A DNA stretch of 27,421 nucleotides, from assembly GCA_964388085.1 (NCBI GenBank), contig CAYLZW010000047.1, forward strand, positions 1 through 27,421. Direction: 5' to 3'. Below the pieces are notes generated by a model that ran no database searches, was not told where the DNA came from, and worked only from the letters and a program-made list of their open reading frames with translations. The translations under genes were made by a program, and so were the position numbers. How positions within the stretch are numbered: position 1 is the first letter of the stretch; every line of letters starts with the position of its first letter. The stretch is from CAYLZW01 sp964388085 (lineage in GTDB: Bacteria; Myxococcota; UBA727; CAYLZW01). Shown here one piece after another: positions 17,437 to 24,323 of the stretch.

Positions 17437-17802
17437 ATGGTACGCACGGGCGCTACTTCCCTGTTCTCGACGCTGAGCGCGCGGGCCTCCGAGCTGCGCG
17501 CCTCGGCCGAGCGGGGCGTCCGGCGCGCCAAGGACCTCGTCAGCGAGGCCCGCCGGGAGGCCGAGGACGTCGCCCGCCGCGCGGGCGTGCCCACGAAGCA
17601 AGCGCCCGTCATCGACGTGGGCGAGACCCCTTCGCGCGCCCTCCGGCTCGTACAGGCGGCCGCCGGGGTGGCGGTGCTGGGGCTTTTGCTCGGCGGCGCG
17701 TTGAGCCTCGCCTTGTTCGTACTGCAAGTCCTCGCGGCGTATCTGCTCTCGACGAGAGTGCTCGGCCTGCGCGTCGATCTCGCTCCGCCCCGCGCTGCCT
17801 GA
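17437..17802 (+). CDS. Small membrane protein of unknown family
   Basis: 121 residues, family not recognised. Residues 1-50 form an Ala/Arg/Glu-rich helix with amphipathic spacing (LRASAERGVRRAKDLVSEARR) that could lie along a membrane or self-associate. Residues about 71-105 are hydrophobic (AAAGVAVLGLLLGGALSLALF), enough for one long or two short membrane helices. There is no signal peptide. ATG 17437 is preceded by a GGAGAGGGG purine stretch, and a TATGCT box lies at 17409-17414 without a good -35 box. The next gene starts 15 bases after this stop, so the two are probably one operon. Confidence 0.7.
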   Translation: MVRTGATSLFSTLSARASELRASAERGVRRAKDLVSEARREAEDVARRAGVPTKQAPVIDVGETPSRALRLVQAAAGVAVLGLLLGGALSLALFVLQVLAAYLLSTRVLGLRVDLAPPRAA

Positions 17803-17817
17803 CCGGGAAAGAGAACC

Positions 17818-18507
17818 ATGCGCATCACCACCCTTTGCCTCGCGAGCGCCCTGCTCGTCGCCGTGCCTCTCAGCGCCGAGCCGCAGAAGGCCGAGCCGCA
17901 GAAGGCCGAGGCGCAGAAGGCCGAGGCGCAGAAGGCCGAGGCGCAGAAGGACGGCAAGAGCGACGACGCCTTCGGCGACCTCTTCGGCGACAGCCTGTCG
18001 GGCTCGAAGAAGAACCGCATGGACGACCTCGAGGAGGCGGCCGGCAACGTCAAGGCCGGCGGGCACAGCGACGCGCTCTTGCCGAAGGCGAAGAGCAACA
18101 CGGGCACGGGCGGCGTCGACTTCCTCGATCAGTTCGTCGCCGAGCGCATCCAGGTGACCAAGAAGGAGGGCTGCATCCCCGCCGAGCCGGACCGGATCCG
18201 CCTCACCTACCTCGAGTACTACGAGGTGCCGGCCAAGAGCCCGAAGCTCTCGCTGTGCTTGAAGATGAGCTCGCGCGTAAACCGCCAGGTGCGCATCACC
18301 GCGACCATCGTGAACCCGCGGCTCAAGCGCGTCGCGCGCGCGGAGTCGGTCGTCAGCTTCGCCGGCACCCAGCGCGCCGACCACGTGCTCGATTACCCCG
18401 AGATGAACCTCGACATGACCGGCAAGTACCTGCTGATGGTCGACATCGACGGCAAGCCGGTCGCCAAGCTGCCGCTGTTCGACGTCCGCCTCGCGACCGG
18501 GAACTGA
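17818..18507 (+). CDS. Secreted protein with N-terminal AEPQK/AEAQK repeats, unknown function
   Basis: 229 residues. A signal peptide (1-20, ending LSA) is followed at once by five copies of the pentapeptide AEPQK/AEAQK (20-44), encoded by a 15-bp tandem repeat. A short Asp/Gly-rich stretch (DDAFGDLFGDSL) and a globular C-terminal part (about 95-229) follow. That part has alternating hydrophobic strands (IRLTYLEYYEVP, VRITATIVNPRL, YLLMVDIDGKPVAKLPLFDV) and two cysteines (in EGCIP and LSLCLK) that could form a disulphide; a beta-sandwich is likely. I do not recognise the family. The start has GGGAAAGAG upstream, 15 bases from the previous stop. It converges with the TPR gene. Confidence 0.78.
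   Translation: MRITTLCLASALLVAVPLSAEPQKAEPQKAEAQKAEAQKAEAQKDGKSDDAFGDLFGDSLSGSKKNRMDDLEEAAGNVKAGGHSDALLPKAKSNTGTGGVDFLDQFVAERIQVTKKEGCIPAEPDRIRLTYLEYYEVPAKSPKLSLCLKMSSRVNRQVRITATIVNPRLKRVARAESVVSFAGTQRADHVLDYPEMNLDMTGKYLLMVDIDGKPVAKLPLFDVRLATGN
17875..17949 (+). repeat. 15-bp tandem repeat, five copies, in coding sequence
   Basis: Units start at 17875, 17890, 17905, 17920 and 17935. Two read GCCGAGCCGCAGAAG (AEPQK) and three GCCGAGGCGCAGAAG (AEAQK). The repeat keeps frame, so changes in copy number would lengthen or shorten the segment after the signal peptide without a frameshift. Confidence 0.9.
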
Positions 18508-18531
18508 TTTCGCGGAGGGCGCACGCCCCTC
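18504..18531. terminator. Imperfect hairpin between convergent genes
   Basis: Immediately after the TGA of the secreted-protein gene, GAGGGCG (18515-18521) can pair with CGCCCCTC (18524-18531) with one bulged base. There is no T run. Its right arm overlaps the stop codon of the TPR gene on the other strand. It resembles the hairpin after the YciO gene. Confidence 0.3.
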
Positions 18532-19153
18532 ACAGCTTCGACAGGTGGACCTCGGCCTCTCGGCCGGTGTCGCCGCCCTTGTCGAAGCGCACGGCGGCCT
18601 CGAAGTGCTTCCTCGCCTCGTCACGCCGGCCTTGCAGCTTGCGCAAGACGCCGAGCTGGAGGTGCGCGCGCGGGTAGCGCTCGTCGATGCGCAGGGCCTT
18701 CGCGAGGCACTGATCCGCGTCCTCGAGGTCACCGGCGAGGAAATGCTCGAGGCCGCGCTTGTAGTGCTCCTCGGCCTCGTTGATCATCTCGATCTCGAAG
18801 AACACGCGGCCGACGACATTGACCACGGCGCCGCGCAGGAGGCCGGTCCAGAAGAACGTCGCGGCCTCGAACGCCATGAGCGCGCCCACGGGGATGTCCG
18901 GCAGCACCGGCTTGCCGTTCCGCTTCACGCGCACCTTGTTGTAGCGGCCGCGGTCGACCCAGTACTCGACCTGGTTCTTGAGCTGCCCCATGGCCTCGGA
19001 GACGTTCTCGGACGCCACCTCGAGGTTGAAGCGTGGGCGCGCGGGGGGCTCCTCGGCGTCCGCGGCACGGCGCTCGCGCTCGTTCGCCTCCTCTTCGCTC
19101 AGCACCTCGGCGGGCTCCCGCGCGCCGCGGCTCGGCTCCTGCTCGGTCGTCAT
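18530..19153 (-). CDS. TPR protein with central hydrophobic (DUF4342-like) segment
   Basis: 207 residues. An acidic, disordered N-terminus (1-45) is followed by a segment (about 46-125) in which a helix (LKNQVEYWVDRGRYNKVRV) leads to KRNGKPVLPDIPVGALMAFEAATFFWTGLLRGAVVNVVGRVFFEIEM; this resembles the DUF4342 pattern of a KVRV-kdGk-vLeiP strand followed by one membrane-like helix (resemblance only). The C-terminus (125-207) has two TPRs: EEHYKRGLEHFLAGDLEDADQ and RAHLQLGVLRKLQGRRDEARKHFEAAV. It may be a membrane-associated scaffold. ATG 19153 begins MTTEQEP; a purine-rich stretch lies some 14 bases upstream. It is divergent from the YciO-family gene. Confidence 0.78.
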   Translation of the reverse strand: MTTEQEPSRGAREPAEVLSEEEANERERRAADAEEPPARPRFNLEVASENVSEAMGQLKNQVEYWVDRGRYNKVRVKRNGKPVLPDIPVGALMAFEAATFFWTGLLRGAVVNVVGRVFFEIEMINEAEEHYKRGLEHFLAGDLEDADQCLAKALRIDERYPRAHLQLGVLRKLQGRRDEARKHFEAAVRFDKGGDTGREAEVHLSKL

Positions 19154-19266
19154 GGGTCGTCTGCCCTCACTCTCTCATGCAGGTTGCGTCGTCACCCGAC
19201 CGGAGGCAAGCCCAGCAGACCCGCCGGGCGTCGCCGGCGACCTCTCGTGCCGACCAGCACAGCGTC

Positions 19267-19288
19267 GAAAGCTCATCGACAAGCTTTC
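19267..19288. repeat. Perfect 7-bp inverted repeat
   Basis: GAAAGCT (19267-19273) and AGCTTTC (19282-19288) are separated by eight bases, in the gap between the divergent TPR and YciO-family genes. The layout suits a dimeric regulator site or a small RNA hairpin. Confidence 0.4.
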
Positions 19289-19322
19289 ACGCGGGTATTA
19301 CAGAGACCTACTTGTCCTCACT

Positions 19323-19370
19323 ACTGTAAGACGACCGTAAGACCCAACCACTGTAAGACCACTGCAAGAG
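19323..19370 (+). promoter_or_regulatory. Four copies of ACTGTAAGAC-type direct repeat upstream of the YciO-family gene
   Basis: Copies are ACTGTAAGAC (19323-19332), ACCGTAAGAC (19334-19343), ACTGTAAGAC (19350-19359) and ACTGCAAGAG (19361-19370). They form two pairs, 11 bp apart within each pair (about one helical turn) and 16 bp between the pairs. The last copy ends nine bases before ATG 19379. The stretch has lower GC than its surroundings. An operator for a multimeric repressor or activator is the simplest reading. Confidence 0.55.
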
Positions 19371-19378
19371 TCCGCCTA

Positions 19379-20005
19379 ATGGTTCACGTCACCTGCATGC
19401 GCCTTGTGGTCAACAAGGACTTCCCGGAGCCGCGAAAGATCGGCCGCGCGGTGGAGATCCTCGAGCGTGGCGGCGTCATCGCCTATCCCACCGACACCAC
19501 CTACGGCATCGGCTGCAGCATCTTCGACAAGAAGGCGCTCGACCGCATTCATCGCCTGAAGGGCCTCAAGAAGGACCACCTCTTGTCCTTCGTGTGCGCC
19601 GATCTCAGCGACATCGCGCGCTACGCCCTCGTCGAGAACGAGGCCTACCGCATCATGAAGCGCCTTCTGCCCGGGCCGTACACGTTCGTCTTGCGGGCGA
19701 CGCCCGAGGTGCCGCGCATGCTGCAGTCCAAGCGGCGCACCGTCGGCATCCGCGTGCCGGATCATCCGGTCACGCTCGCCCTCGCGCGCGGCTTCAAGAA
19801 GCCCATCATCTCCACGTCGACGACGGTGGAGGGGCGCACGCTCAAGAACGCGGACGAGATCAACCTGCACATGGGGCACGGGCTCGACCTCATCCTCGAC
19901 GCCGACCACATCGAGGAGCCGCCTTCGAGCATCGTGGACCTGAGCGGGCCCTACCCCGTGGTCATCCGCGAGGGCAAAGGCGATCTCTCCTGGGTCGCGG
20001 TCTGA
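19379..20005 (+). CDS. YciO/YrdC/Sua5-family protein, YciO-like subgroup
   Basis: 208 residues covering a single YrdC-type domain. AVEILERGGVIAYPTDTTYGIGC holds the nucleotide/threonine pocket motif, followed by RLKGLKKDHLLSFVCADLSDIARYALVENEAYRIMKRLLPGPYTFVLRA, RRTVGIRVPDHP and PIISTSTTVEG. YrdC and Sua5 make threonylcarbamoyl-AMP for the tRNA t6A modification. This protein follows E. coli YciO in the FVCADLSDIARYAL segment and in having Ser-Thr-Ser where YrdC/Sua5 carry Ser-x-Asn, so t6A synthesis is not assured. Start may be ATG 19379 or ATG 19397; neither has a Shine-Dalgarno. The frame stays open far upstream but only as the antisense of the TPR gene. Confidence 0.88.
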   Translation: MVHVTCMRLVVNKDFPEPRKIGRAVEILERGGVIAYPTDTTYGIGCSIFDKKALDRIHRLKGLKKDHLLSFVCADLSDIARYALVENEAYRIMKRLLPGPYTFVLRATPEVPRMLQSKRRTVGIRVPDHPVTLALARGFKKPIISTSTTVEGRTLKNADEINLHMGHGLDLILDADHIEEPPSSIVDLSGPYPVVIREGKGDLSWVAV

Positions 20006-20012
20006 TTTCCCC

Positions 20013-20061
20013 GGAGGGGCGCCGGCCCCTCCTCGGATTTCGGGTCCATGCCCCGAAGTCC
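20013..20061. terminator. Two consecutive hairpins between convergent genes
   Basis: Hairpin one pairs GGAGGGGC (20013-20020) with GCCCCTCC (20025-20032) around a four-base loop. Hairpin two pairs GGATTTCGGG (20035-20044) with CCCGAAGTCC (20052-20061) around seven bases, with one G-U wobble. They lie 8 bp after the YciO-family stop and about 60 bp from the AgmX-like stop. No clear T run follows on either strand, so factor-independent termination is not certain. Confidence 0.45.
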
Positions 20062-20119
20062 TCCCCTCCCTTTCGCTCGCTCCAGGCGCTCCGCGCGTGG
20101 CTCGCGTCCCTGGCGGGTG

Positions 20120-21235
20120 TTACTTCTTCACGCCGAGGGGTAGCTCGACGTTCTTGCGCTCGCCGGTGAAGCGCGGCCAGCGGAGGCGAGCGAAGACCTT
20201 CCCGAGGCAGTCGGCCATGGGACCGGCGCGCACCTCGCGCTCCTTGAGCTTGAAGCTCGTGGCTTTGCCGGCCTCGGTCACCGTCCACATCAGCGTCACG
20301 CGGCTCGGCATGTCCGGGTTGCGCGCGACCTCGGTCTTCAAGCAGCGCCCGATGGCCCCCGACGACTTGCGCACGGGCGCCATCACCTGCTGCTGCGTGA
20401 GCGTCTGCAGCACGGCGCCGCCACCGTCGTCGTCGTCCTTCTTCTTCTTCTCGTCGGCCTTGGCCACCTTCGTGTCGGCCTTCTGCTGCCTCTTCTTCTG
20501 CGACGCCTTCTTGCTGGAGGCCTTCTTCGTCGCCTTCTTGCCGCTCTTGCCCTCGCGCTTGTCGTCGTTGTCCGCGAGCTTGTCAGCGTCACCGTCGCCC
20601 TCGCCGTCGTCGCCATCGGCCACGCGCTCGTCATCGACGCGCTCGTCGTCGGCTCGCGGGTCGTCGTCCTTCTTGGGCTCGGGCGCGGCGGGCTTCGGCG
20701 GCAGATCGACCAGCGGCGGTGGGCGCTGCAGCCACTCGTCGCCGCGGTCCCACGGCTTCGCGATCCACACGGCGCGGCCGGCGACGGCGCCGAGCAGGAA
20801 GGGCACCACGAACAACGCCGCCAGCGTCGACCAGCGCGTCATGCGTTGGCGTCGTCGTCGCGCCTCGCGCTCGAGCTGCTCCTTGATGGCGCGCTGCCGC
20901 GCCTCGGCCTTCTCGAGGATCTCCTTGAAGTAGGCGACCGACTTGAGCGGTCGCCACTTGCCGGCCTCGCGACCCACGGGCGTGTCGGCCGCGAGCTCGC
21001 CTTGCTCGATGCGCTGCACGAGGACGGCCGCCGAGACGGGGCCGAGCACCACGTCGTCCTGCTTGAACAGCCAGTCACCCGCCGTGGCGTCGTCGTCGTT
21101 GCGCTTTGGGGCCGAAGGCTCTTCGTCCTCGACGTCGAGGCCGCTCAGGTCGAGCGCGAGCGATCCGAGACCGGGCCTCGCGTCAGGCTCGTCTCGACGA
21201 CGCTTCTTCAACGGGGGGGGCGCGCTGCTCGCCAT
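20120..21235 (-). CDS. GYF_2 domain / transmembrane / AgmX-PglI-type C-terminal domain protein
   Basis: 371 residues. The N-terminal region includes a basic patch (LKKRRRD); a GYF_2-like domain spans about 54-106 (DWLFKQDDVVLGPVSAAVLVQ, TPVGREAGKWRPLKSV). A helix rich in Glu/Arg leads to one membrane helix (about 135-157). A long Asp/Glu/Lys-rich stretch (about 185-270) follows. The last ~90 residues (VRKSSGAIGRCLKTEVARNP, MWTVTEAGKATSFKL, CLGKVFARLRWPRFTGERKNVELPL) match the AgmX/PglI-type (TonB-like) C-terminal domain. In Myxococcus such proteins are tied to adventurous gliding; here this is an inference from domain order. Start ATG 21235 is chosen over the open frame to 21685. A run of eight C bases lies at codons 5-8. 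Confidence 0.83.
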   Translation of the reverse strand: MASSAPPPLKKRRRDEPDARPGLGSLALDLSGLDVEDEEPSAPKRNDDDATAGDWLFKQDDVVLGPVSAAVLVQRIEQGELAADTPVGREAGKWRPLKSVAYFKEILEKAEARQRAIKEQLEREARRRRQRMTRWSTLAALFVVPFLLGAVAGRAVWIAKPWDRGDEWLQRPPPLVDLPPKPAAPEPKKDDDPRADDERVDDERVADGDDGEGDGDADKLADNDDKREGKSGKKATKKASSKKASQKKRQQKADTKVAKADEKKKKDDDDGGGAVLQTLTQQQVMAPVRKSSGAIGRCLKTEVARNPDMPSRVTLMWTVTEAGKATSFKLKEREVRAGPMADCLGKVFARLRWPRFTGERKNVELPLGVKK

Positions 21236-21381
21236 GACGCCGGACGGTCTACCTCTGTCGACGGAGGGGGCGATCGACCGTAGCACGGGCGCGCGCTCGT
21301 CTGCGCATGGGACACCGCTTTGATCCGCTGGCCGCGAGCTGGCATCCCACCCTGCAAGAAGGGGCAGCGCGCCCGAGACGC

Positions 21382-22224
21382 ATGGCGAACCCACGACGGA
21401 TCCAGTTTCTGGTGCGCTTTGGCTACGACGGCAGCCGTTTCCATGGGCTGCAGCCGCAGCCGGGTCTGCCGACGGCGGGCGGCGCCCTACGCGAGCGCGT
21501 CCACGAGGCGGCCGGACAACGCCCCCGCGCGCTCGCCTTCGCGGCTCGAACCGACGCCGGCGTGCACGCCCTCGAGAACGCGGCGACGTTCTGGCTCGAA
21601 GGGCCGCTCGACGTCGAGAAGCTCCAGCGAGCGCTCGAGGCGCCGAGAGACGACGGGCTGTGGCTTCTGCGCGCCTACGAGACACCGTGGAACGTGCACG
21701 CGCGCGGCAGCTCCCGCGGCAAGCGCTATCGCTACCGCCTCGAAGACGGCTGCACGGAAGAGGACACCTGGCTGCGCTACGCGTGGCACGTGGTGCCCCG
21801 GCTCGACGAAGGGCGCTTGCGAGACGCGGCGCGACAGCTCGTCGGCACGCACGACTTCTCGTCCTTTCGCGCGCCGCGCTGCGCGAGCTCGACGCCGGTG
21901 AAGACGCTGGCGCAGGTGCGCGTCGGCGGCCCCTTCCGCACCACGGGCGAGCGGCGCCTGTTCTTCATCGACGTCGTGGGGGACGCGTTCCTGCGCAAGA
22001 TGGTGCGCATCCTGGTCGGCACGCTCGTCGAGACGGCCGCGGGCTTTCGCGACCCTGGCGATCTGCCGGGCATCCTCGCGGCTCGCCGACGCGACGCAGC
22101 CGGCATGGCGGCGCCCGCTCGTGGCCTCGTGCTGATGAAGGTGGGCATGGCCTGGCCGCCCGACGGCAGCGGCCTCGTGCGCGAGCTGAGCGGCCTCGAT
22201 CACGCGGCGGACGACGAGGAGTAG
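21382..22224 (+). CDS. truA: tRNA pseudouridine(38-40) synthase TruA
   Basis: 280 residues of the TruA family, which isomerises uridines 38-40 of the anticodon stem-loop to pseudouridine. The catalytic motif is AARTDAGVHALEN, with Asp58 as nucleophile; the usual Gly before Arg is Ala here. Other family segments are VRFGYDGSRFHGLQPQ at the N-terminus, KRYRYRLE, GTHDFSSFRAPRCAS and FLRKMVRILVGTLVE. ATG 21382 (MANPRRIQFLVRFGYDG) is preferred over the in-frame ATG at 21307, which would add 25 residues unlike the family. No strong Shine-Dalgarno. The stop lies only three bases from the stop of the convergent DUF4388-type gene. Confidence 0.93.
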   Translation: MANPRRIQFLVRFGYDGSRFHGLQPQPGLPTAGGALRERVHEAAGQRPRALAFAARTDAGVHALENAATFWLEGPLDVEKLQRALEAPRDDGLWLLRAYETPWNVHARGSSRGKRYRYRLEDGCTEEDTWLRYAWHVVPRLDEGRLRDAARQLVGTHDFSSFRAPRCASSTPVKTLAQVRVGGPFRTTGERRLFFIDVVGDAFLRKMVRILVGTLVETAAGFRDPGDLPGILAARRRDAAGMAAPARGLVLMKVGMAWPPDGSGLVRELSGLDHAADDEE

Positions 22225-22227
22225 CGG

Positions 22228-23574
22228 TCAGTCGGTCGGAAGCGGCGCGGCGGCCGCCGGCACGACGCTCGAGGGCGCGTCACTCGTACCCGCTGCCGGC
22301 GGCGCGCTGAAGCCCTGTCCGACGAGGTAGCCGACGAGCGCGCCCACCACCAGCAAGGCGGCCGCGGCCAGCAGCTTGACGCGAGCGCTCGGCTCCTTCG
22401 GCAGCGGCGGGGGCGGCGGCTCACGCACGAGCTCCACGTCGTCCATCTCGGTCGGCGACGTCGAGAAGAACGAGCTCTCCTGCCCGAGCCAGCGATCGAT
22501 CTCCACGCGGTGGTCGTCCGAGGTGATCTCCTCGCCCACGAACAGCGGCGGCGGCTCTCCCTGCGAGGACCACGTCGTCAGCGACACGCCGCCCGGCTGC
22601 CCGTCCTGTGCGGCGGCCTCGACGACGTCGGGCGCGCGCGGCAGCGGCCGCGGTCCGGCGCCGGCCAGGGAGCCATCGCGCGCCGTGTCTCCCGGCGGAT
22701 CCATGACCGGCTCGCCGTCGGGATCGGAGGGGGGCAGCAGCTCGTCGGCGGGAGGCTCCCCCTCGGGCCGCTGCGCTTCCGCGGCGAGCGGCGGCAGCGA
22801 GCCGTCCATCACCGCCTTGCGCACCTGCTCACGCTCCTCCTCGAGGTGGCGCGCGTCATCGAACCACTGGCGGCGGACGGGCAGATCCGAGCCGATGACC
22901 GGCATCGGCTCGCTCGGCTCGTCGCTGGCCTCGGGCGCGAGCGACGACGACAGCGGCGACTTCACCGGCCCGCTCTCGTCGGCGACGACGTCGGGCAGCG
23001 CGAGCACGCCCAGCGAGAGCAGGCGAGCCAGCGCGCGCACGGTGAGCCGCTCCTCGAGGGGAGCCTCGGTGATGACCTGCGCGACCGTGCGCCGCCCGTC
23101 GACGCGACGCAGCAGCGGGTTGATCTGATCCGGCAGATCGTCGAGGTGACGCTTCAGCACCAGCGGGCGGACGGACCAGACCTGCTCGAGGCCACCCACG
23201 GCCTCGGCCGCACGCGCGAGCTTCGCGCGGTGCGCCCGGTGCTGCTGCACGAGGTCCGGCCACGGGGCGAAGGACTGCGGCGGCGCGCTCTCGGTCACGC
23301 GCCGATCGAGCCGATAGCTCCCGGACACGGCCCCGAGCATGCGGAACAGCGCCGGCGGGCCGAAGTCGCCGAGGGCCCGCGCGTCGACGATCTGCCCTTC
23401 GTACAGGCCGACCTCGCCCTCGAGCGCGCCGACGTAGAACAGGCAGCGGCCGGTGTAGCCGAGCTCGACGAGGCGGCCGAGCAGCTCGTCGGGGGTGACG
23501 TGCAACAGCGAGCCCTCGTCGGGCACCCGCCGGTCCGCGCTCCCCAGGCTGTCCACCCGTTGCTCGCCGCTCAT
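22228..23574 (-). CDS. DUF4388-type (PatA-like) protein with C-terminal membrane anchor
   Basis: 448 residues. The N-terminal ~110 residues (LLHVTPDELLGRLVELGYTGRCLFYVGALEGEVGLYEGQIVDARALGDFGPPALFRMLG) fit DUF4388, a domain common in myxobacterial signalling proteins and related to the PatA N-terminus. A helical region (about 110-200) includes DLPDQINPLLRRVDGRRTVAQVI, which resembles the second module of such proteins. Residues about 200-395 are a Pro/Ser/Glu-rich linker. The single membrane helix is at about 399-421, leaving a short Ala/Pro tail. C-terminal anchoring suggests the N-terminal domain faces the cytoplasm. The partner is unknown. ATG 23574 lacks a clear Shine-Dalgarno. Confidence 0.8.
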   Translation of the reverse strand: MSGEQRVDSLGSADRRVPDEGSLLHVTPDELLGRLVELGYTGRCLFYVGALEGEVGLYEGQIVDARALGDFGPPALFRMLGAVSGSYRLDRRVTESAPPQSFAPWPDLVQQHRAHRAKLARAAEAVGGLEQVWSVRPLVLKRHLDDLPDQINPLLRRVDGRRTVAQVITEAPLEERLTVRALARLLSLGVLALPDVVADESGPVKSPLSSSLAPEASDEPSEPMPVIGSDLPVRRQWFDDARHLEEEREQVRKAVMDGSLPPLAAEAQRPEGEPPADELLPPSDPDGEPVMDPPGDTARDGSLAGAGPRPLPRAPDVVEAAAQDGQPGGVSLTTWSSQGEPPPLFVGEEITSDDHRVEIDRWLGQESSFFSTSPTEMDDVELVREPPPPPLPKEPSARVKLLAAAALLVVGALVGYLVGQGFSAPPAAGTSDAPSSVVPAAAAPLPTD

Positions 23575-23669
23575 CGGGCGCGAGTGTGCCAGAGGTCGAA
23601 CGCTCTCGCACCCCCTGCCCGACTTCGGAGCCGACGCGCACCGGGACGCGGGCTCCCTTCAGGACGTGT

Positions 23670-23700
23670 GGACGTGTCTCGCAAAGGCGAGGACACGTCC
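23670..23700. repeat. Long inverted repeat, 13-bp stem with one bulge
   Basis: GGACGTGTCTCGC (23670-23682) pairs with GCGAGGACACGTCC (23687-23700) around the loop AAAG, with one bulged C in the right arm. The left arm is preceded by a direct copy of GGACGTGT (23662-23669). It lies in the 204-bp gap between the DUF4388 and PilZ genes, both on the minus strand. Confidence 0.55.
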
Positions 23701-23719
23701 TGGTGACGGGAGGGAACAA

Positions 23720-23738
23720 CGACGGGGGGGCCCCGTCG
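23720..23738 (-). terminator. GC-rich hairpin downstream of the PilZ gene
   Basis: CGACGGGG (23720-23727) and CCCCGTCG (23731-23738) form an eight-base-pair perfect stem with a three-base loop, about 40 bp past the PilZ stop. On the minus strand it is followed by TTGTTCCC, a weak T-rich tail. The palindrome GGCACGTGCC overlaps its end (23738-23747). Confidence 0.4.
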
Positions 23739-23778
23739 GCACGTGCCCGCGTGGGCGAGGGCCGCGGCCACTCGGAGA

Positions 23779-24207
23779 TCAGTCGTCGAGGCTGACGTCG
23801 ACGTAGAACGGGGCGGCGCCGAAGATGTCCTCGTTGCGCTGCGCGTTCGCGACGTAGCGCGCGAGGAATTTGCGGTGCTCCTTGGTGAGCGACAAGAAGC
23901 GCAGCCCCATACCGGCGCCGCGGCCGTCCGGCTGGGACAGGAAGCTCACGCGCACGACCTCGACGTCGGCGACCACGTGCTCGCCGCCGCGCTCGAGGCG
24001 AAGCGCGGCCTTGGTGCCGATGGGATCGGGGCAGCGGGTGGCGACGAACGCGCCGGTGAGGCTCACGTCGGCGGCGCGCGCGATGAGGATGCGGTTGCTC
24101 GAGAGGTACGCGGCGGTGCCCGCGATGCGCACGCGGGGGGACGCGCGGCCGCTGATGGCGGACGGGTCATCGTAGTCGGGGTGAGAGCTCACGGGGACGA
24201 CGAGCAT
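23779..24207 (-). CDS. PilZ domain protein
   Basis: 142 residues, mostly a single PilZ domain. The c-di-GMP binding signature is present: RASPR (the RxxxR half) near the N-terminus and DVSLTGAFV (the D-x-S-x-x-G half) about 25 residues later, so binding of cyclic di-GMP is plausible. MGLRFLSLTKEHRKFLARYV near the end is the usual PilZ C-terminal strand/helix. There is no membrane or output domain, so it likely works by contacting a partner. ATG 24207 is chosen because AGGAGG lies six bases upstream; the open frame continues to 24294. Upstream is the GH113-like gene and its terminator, so it probably has its own promoter. Confidence 0.88.
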   Translation of the reverse strand: MLVVPVSSHPDYDDPSAISGRASPRVRIAGTAAYLSSNRILIARAADVSLTGAFVATRCPDPIGTKAALRLERGGEHVVADVEVVRVSFLSQPDGRGAGMGLRFLSLTKEHRKFLARYVANAQRNEDIFGAAPFYVDVSLDD

Positions 24208-24292
24208 GGGGCCTCCTTGCGACGGGTGGAGCCTCTTGGCGCCGGGTTGCGTCGCGGGTGGCTCAAGGTCGCTTGCGGTTGTAGGCGCCGTC

Positions 24293-24323
24293 AAAAAAAC
24301 GGCCGGCGCTCACTTCGCCGGCC
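24293..24323 (-). terminator. Intrinsic terminator overlapping the end of the GH113-like gene
   Basis: On the minus strand GGCCGGCG (24323-24316) and CGCCGGCC (24308-24301) form an eight-base-pair stem with a seven-base loop, followed by seven T (24299-24293). The left arm is made by the last sense codons and the stop codon (24310-24312) sits in the loop. This is the clearest intrinsic terminator in the window. Confidence 0.85.

Noticed and set aside
18545..19378. Upstream extension of the YciO-family frame
   Set aside because: It is the antisense of the TPR gene; the YrdC-type domain begins after ATG 19379.
21236..21685. Upstream extension of the AgmX-like frame
   Set aside because: It would overlap truA on the other strand and encodes Arg/Ala-rich sequence without a domain.
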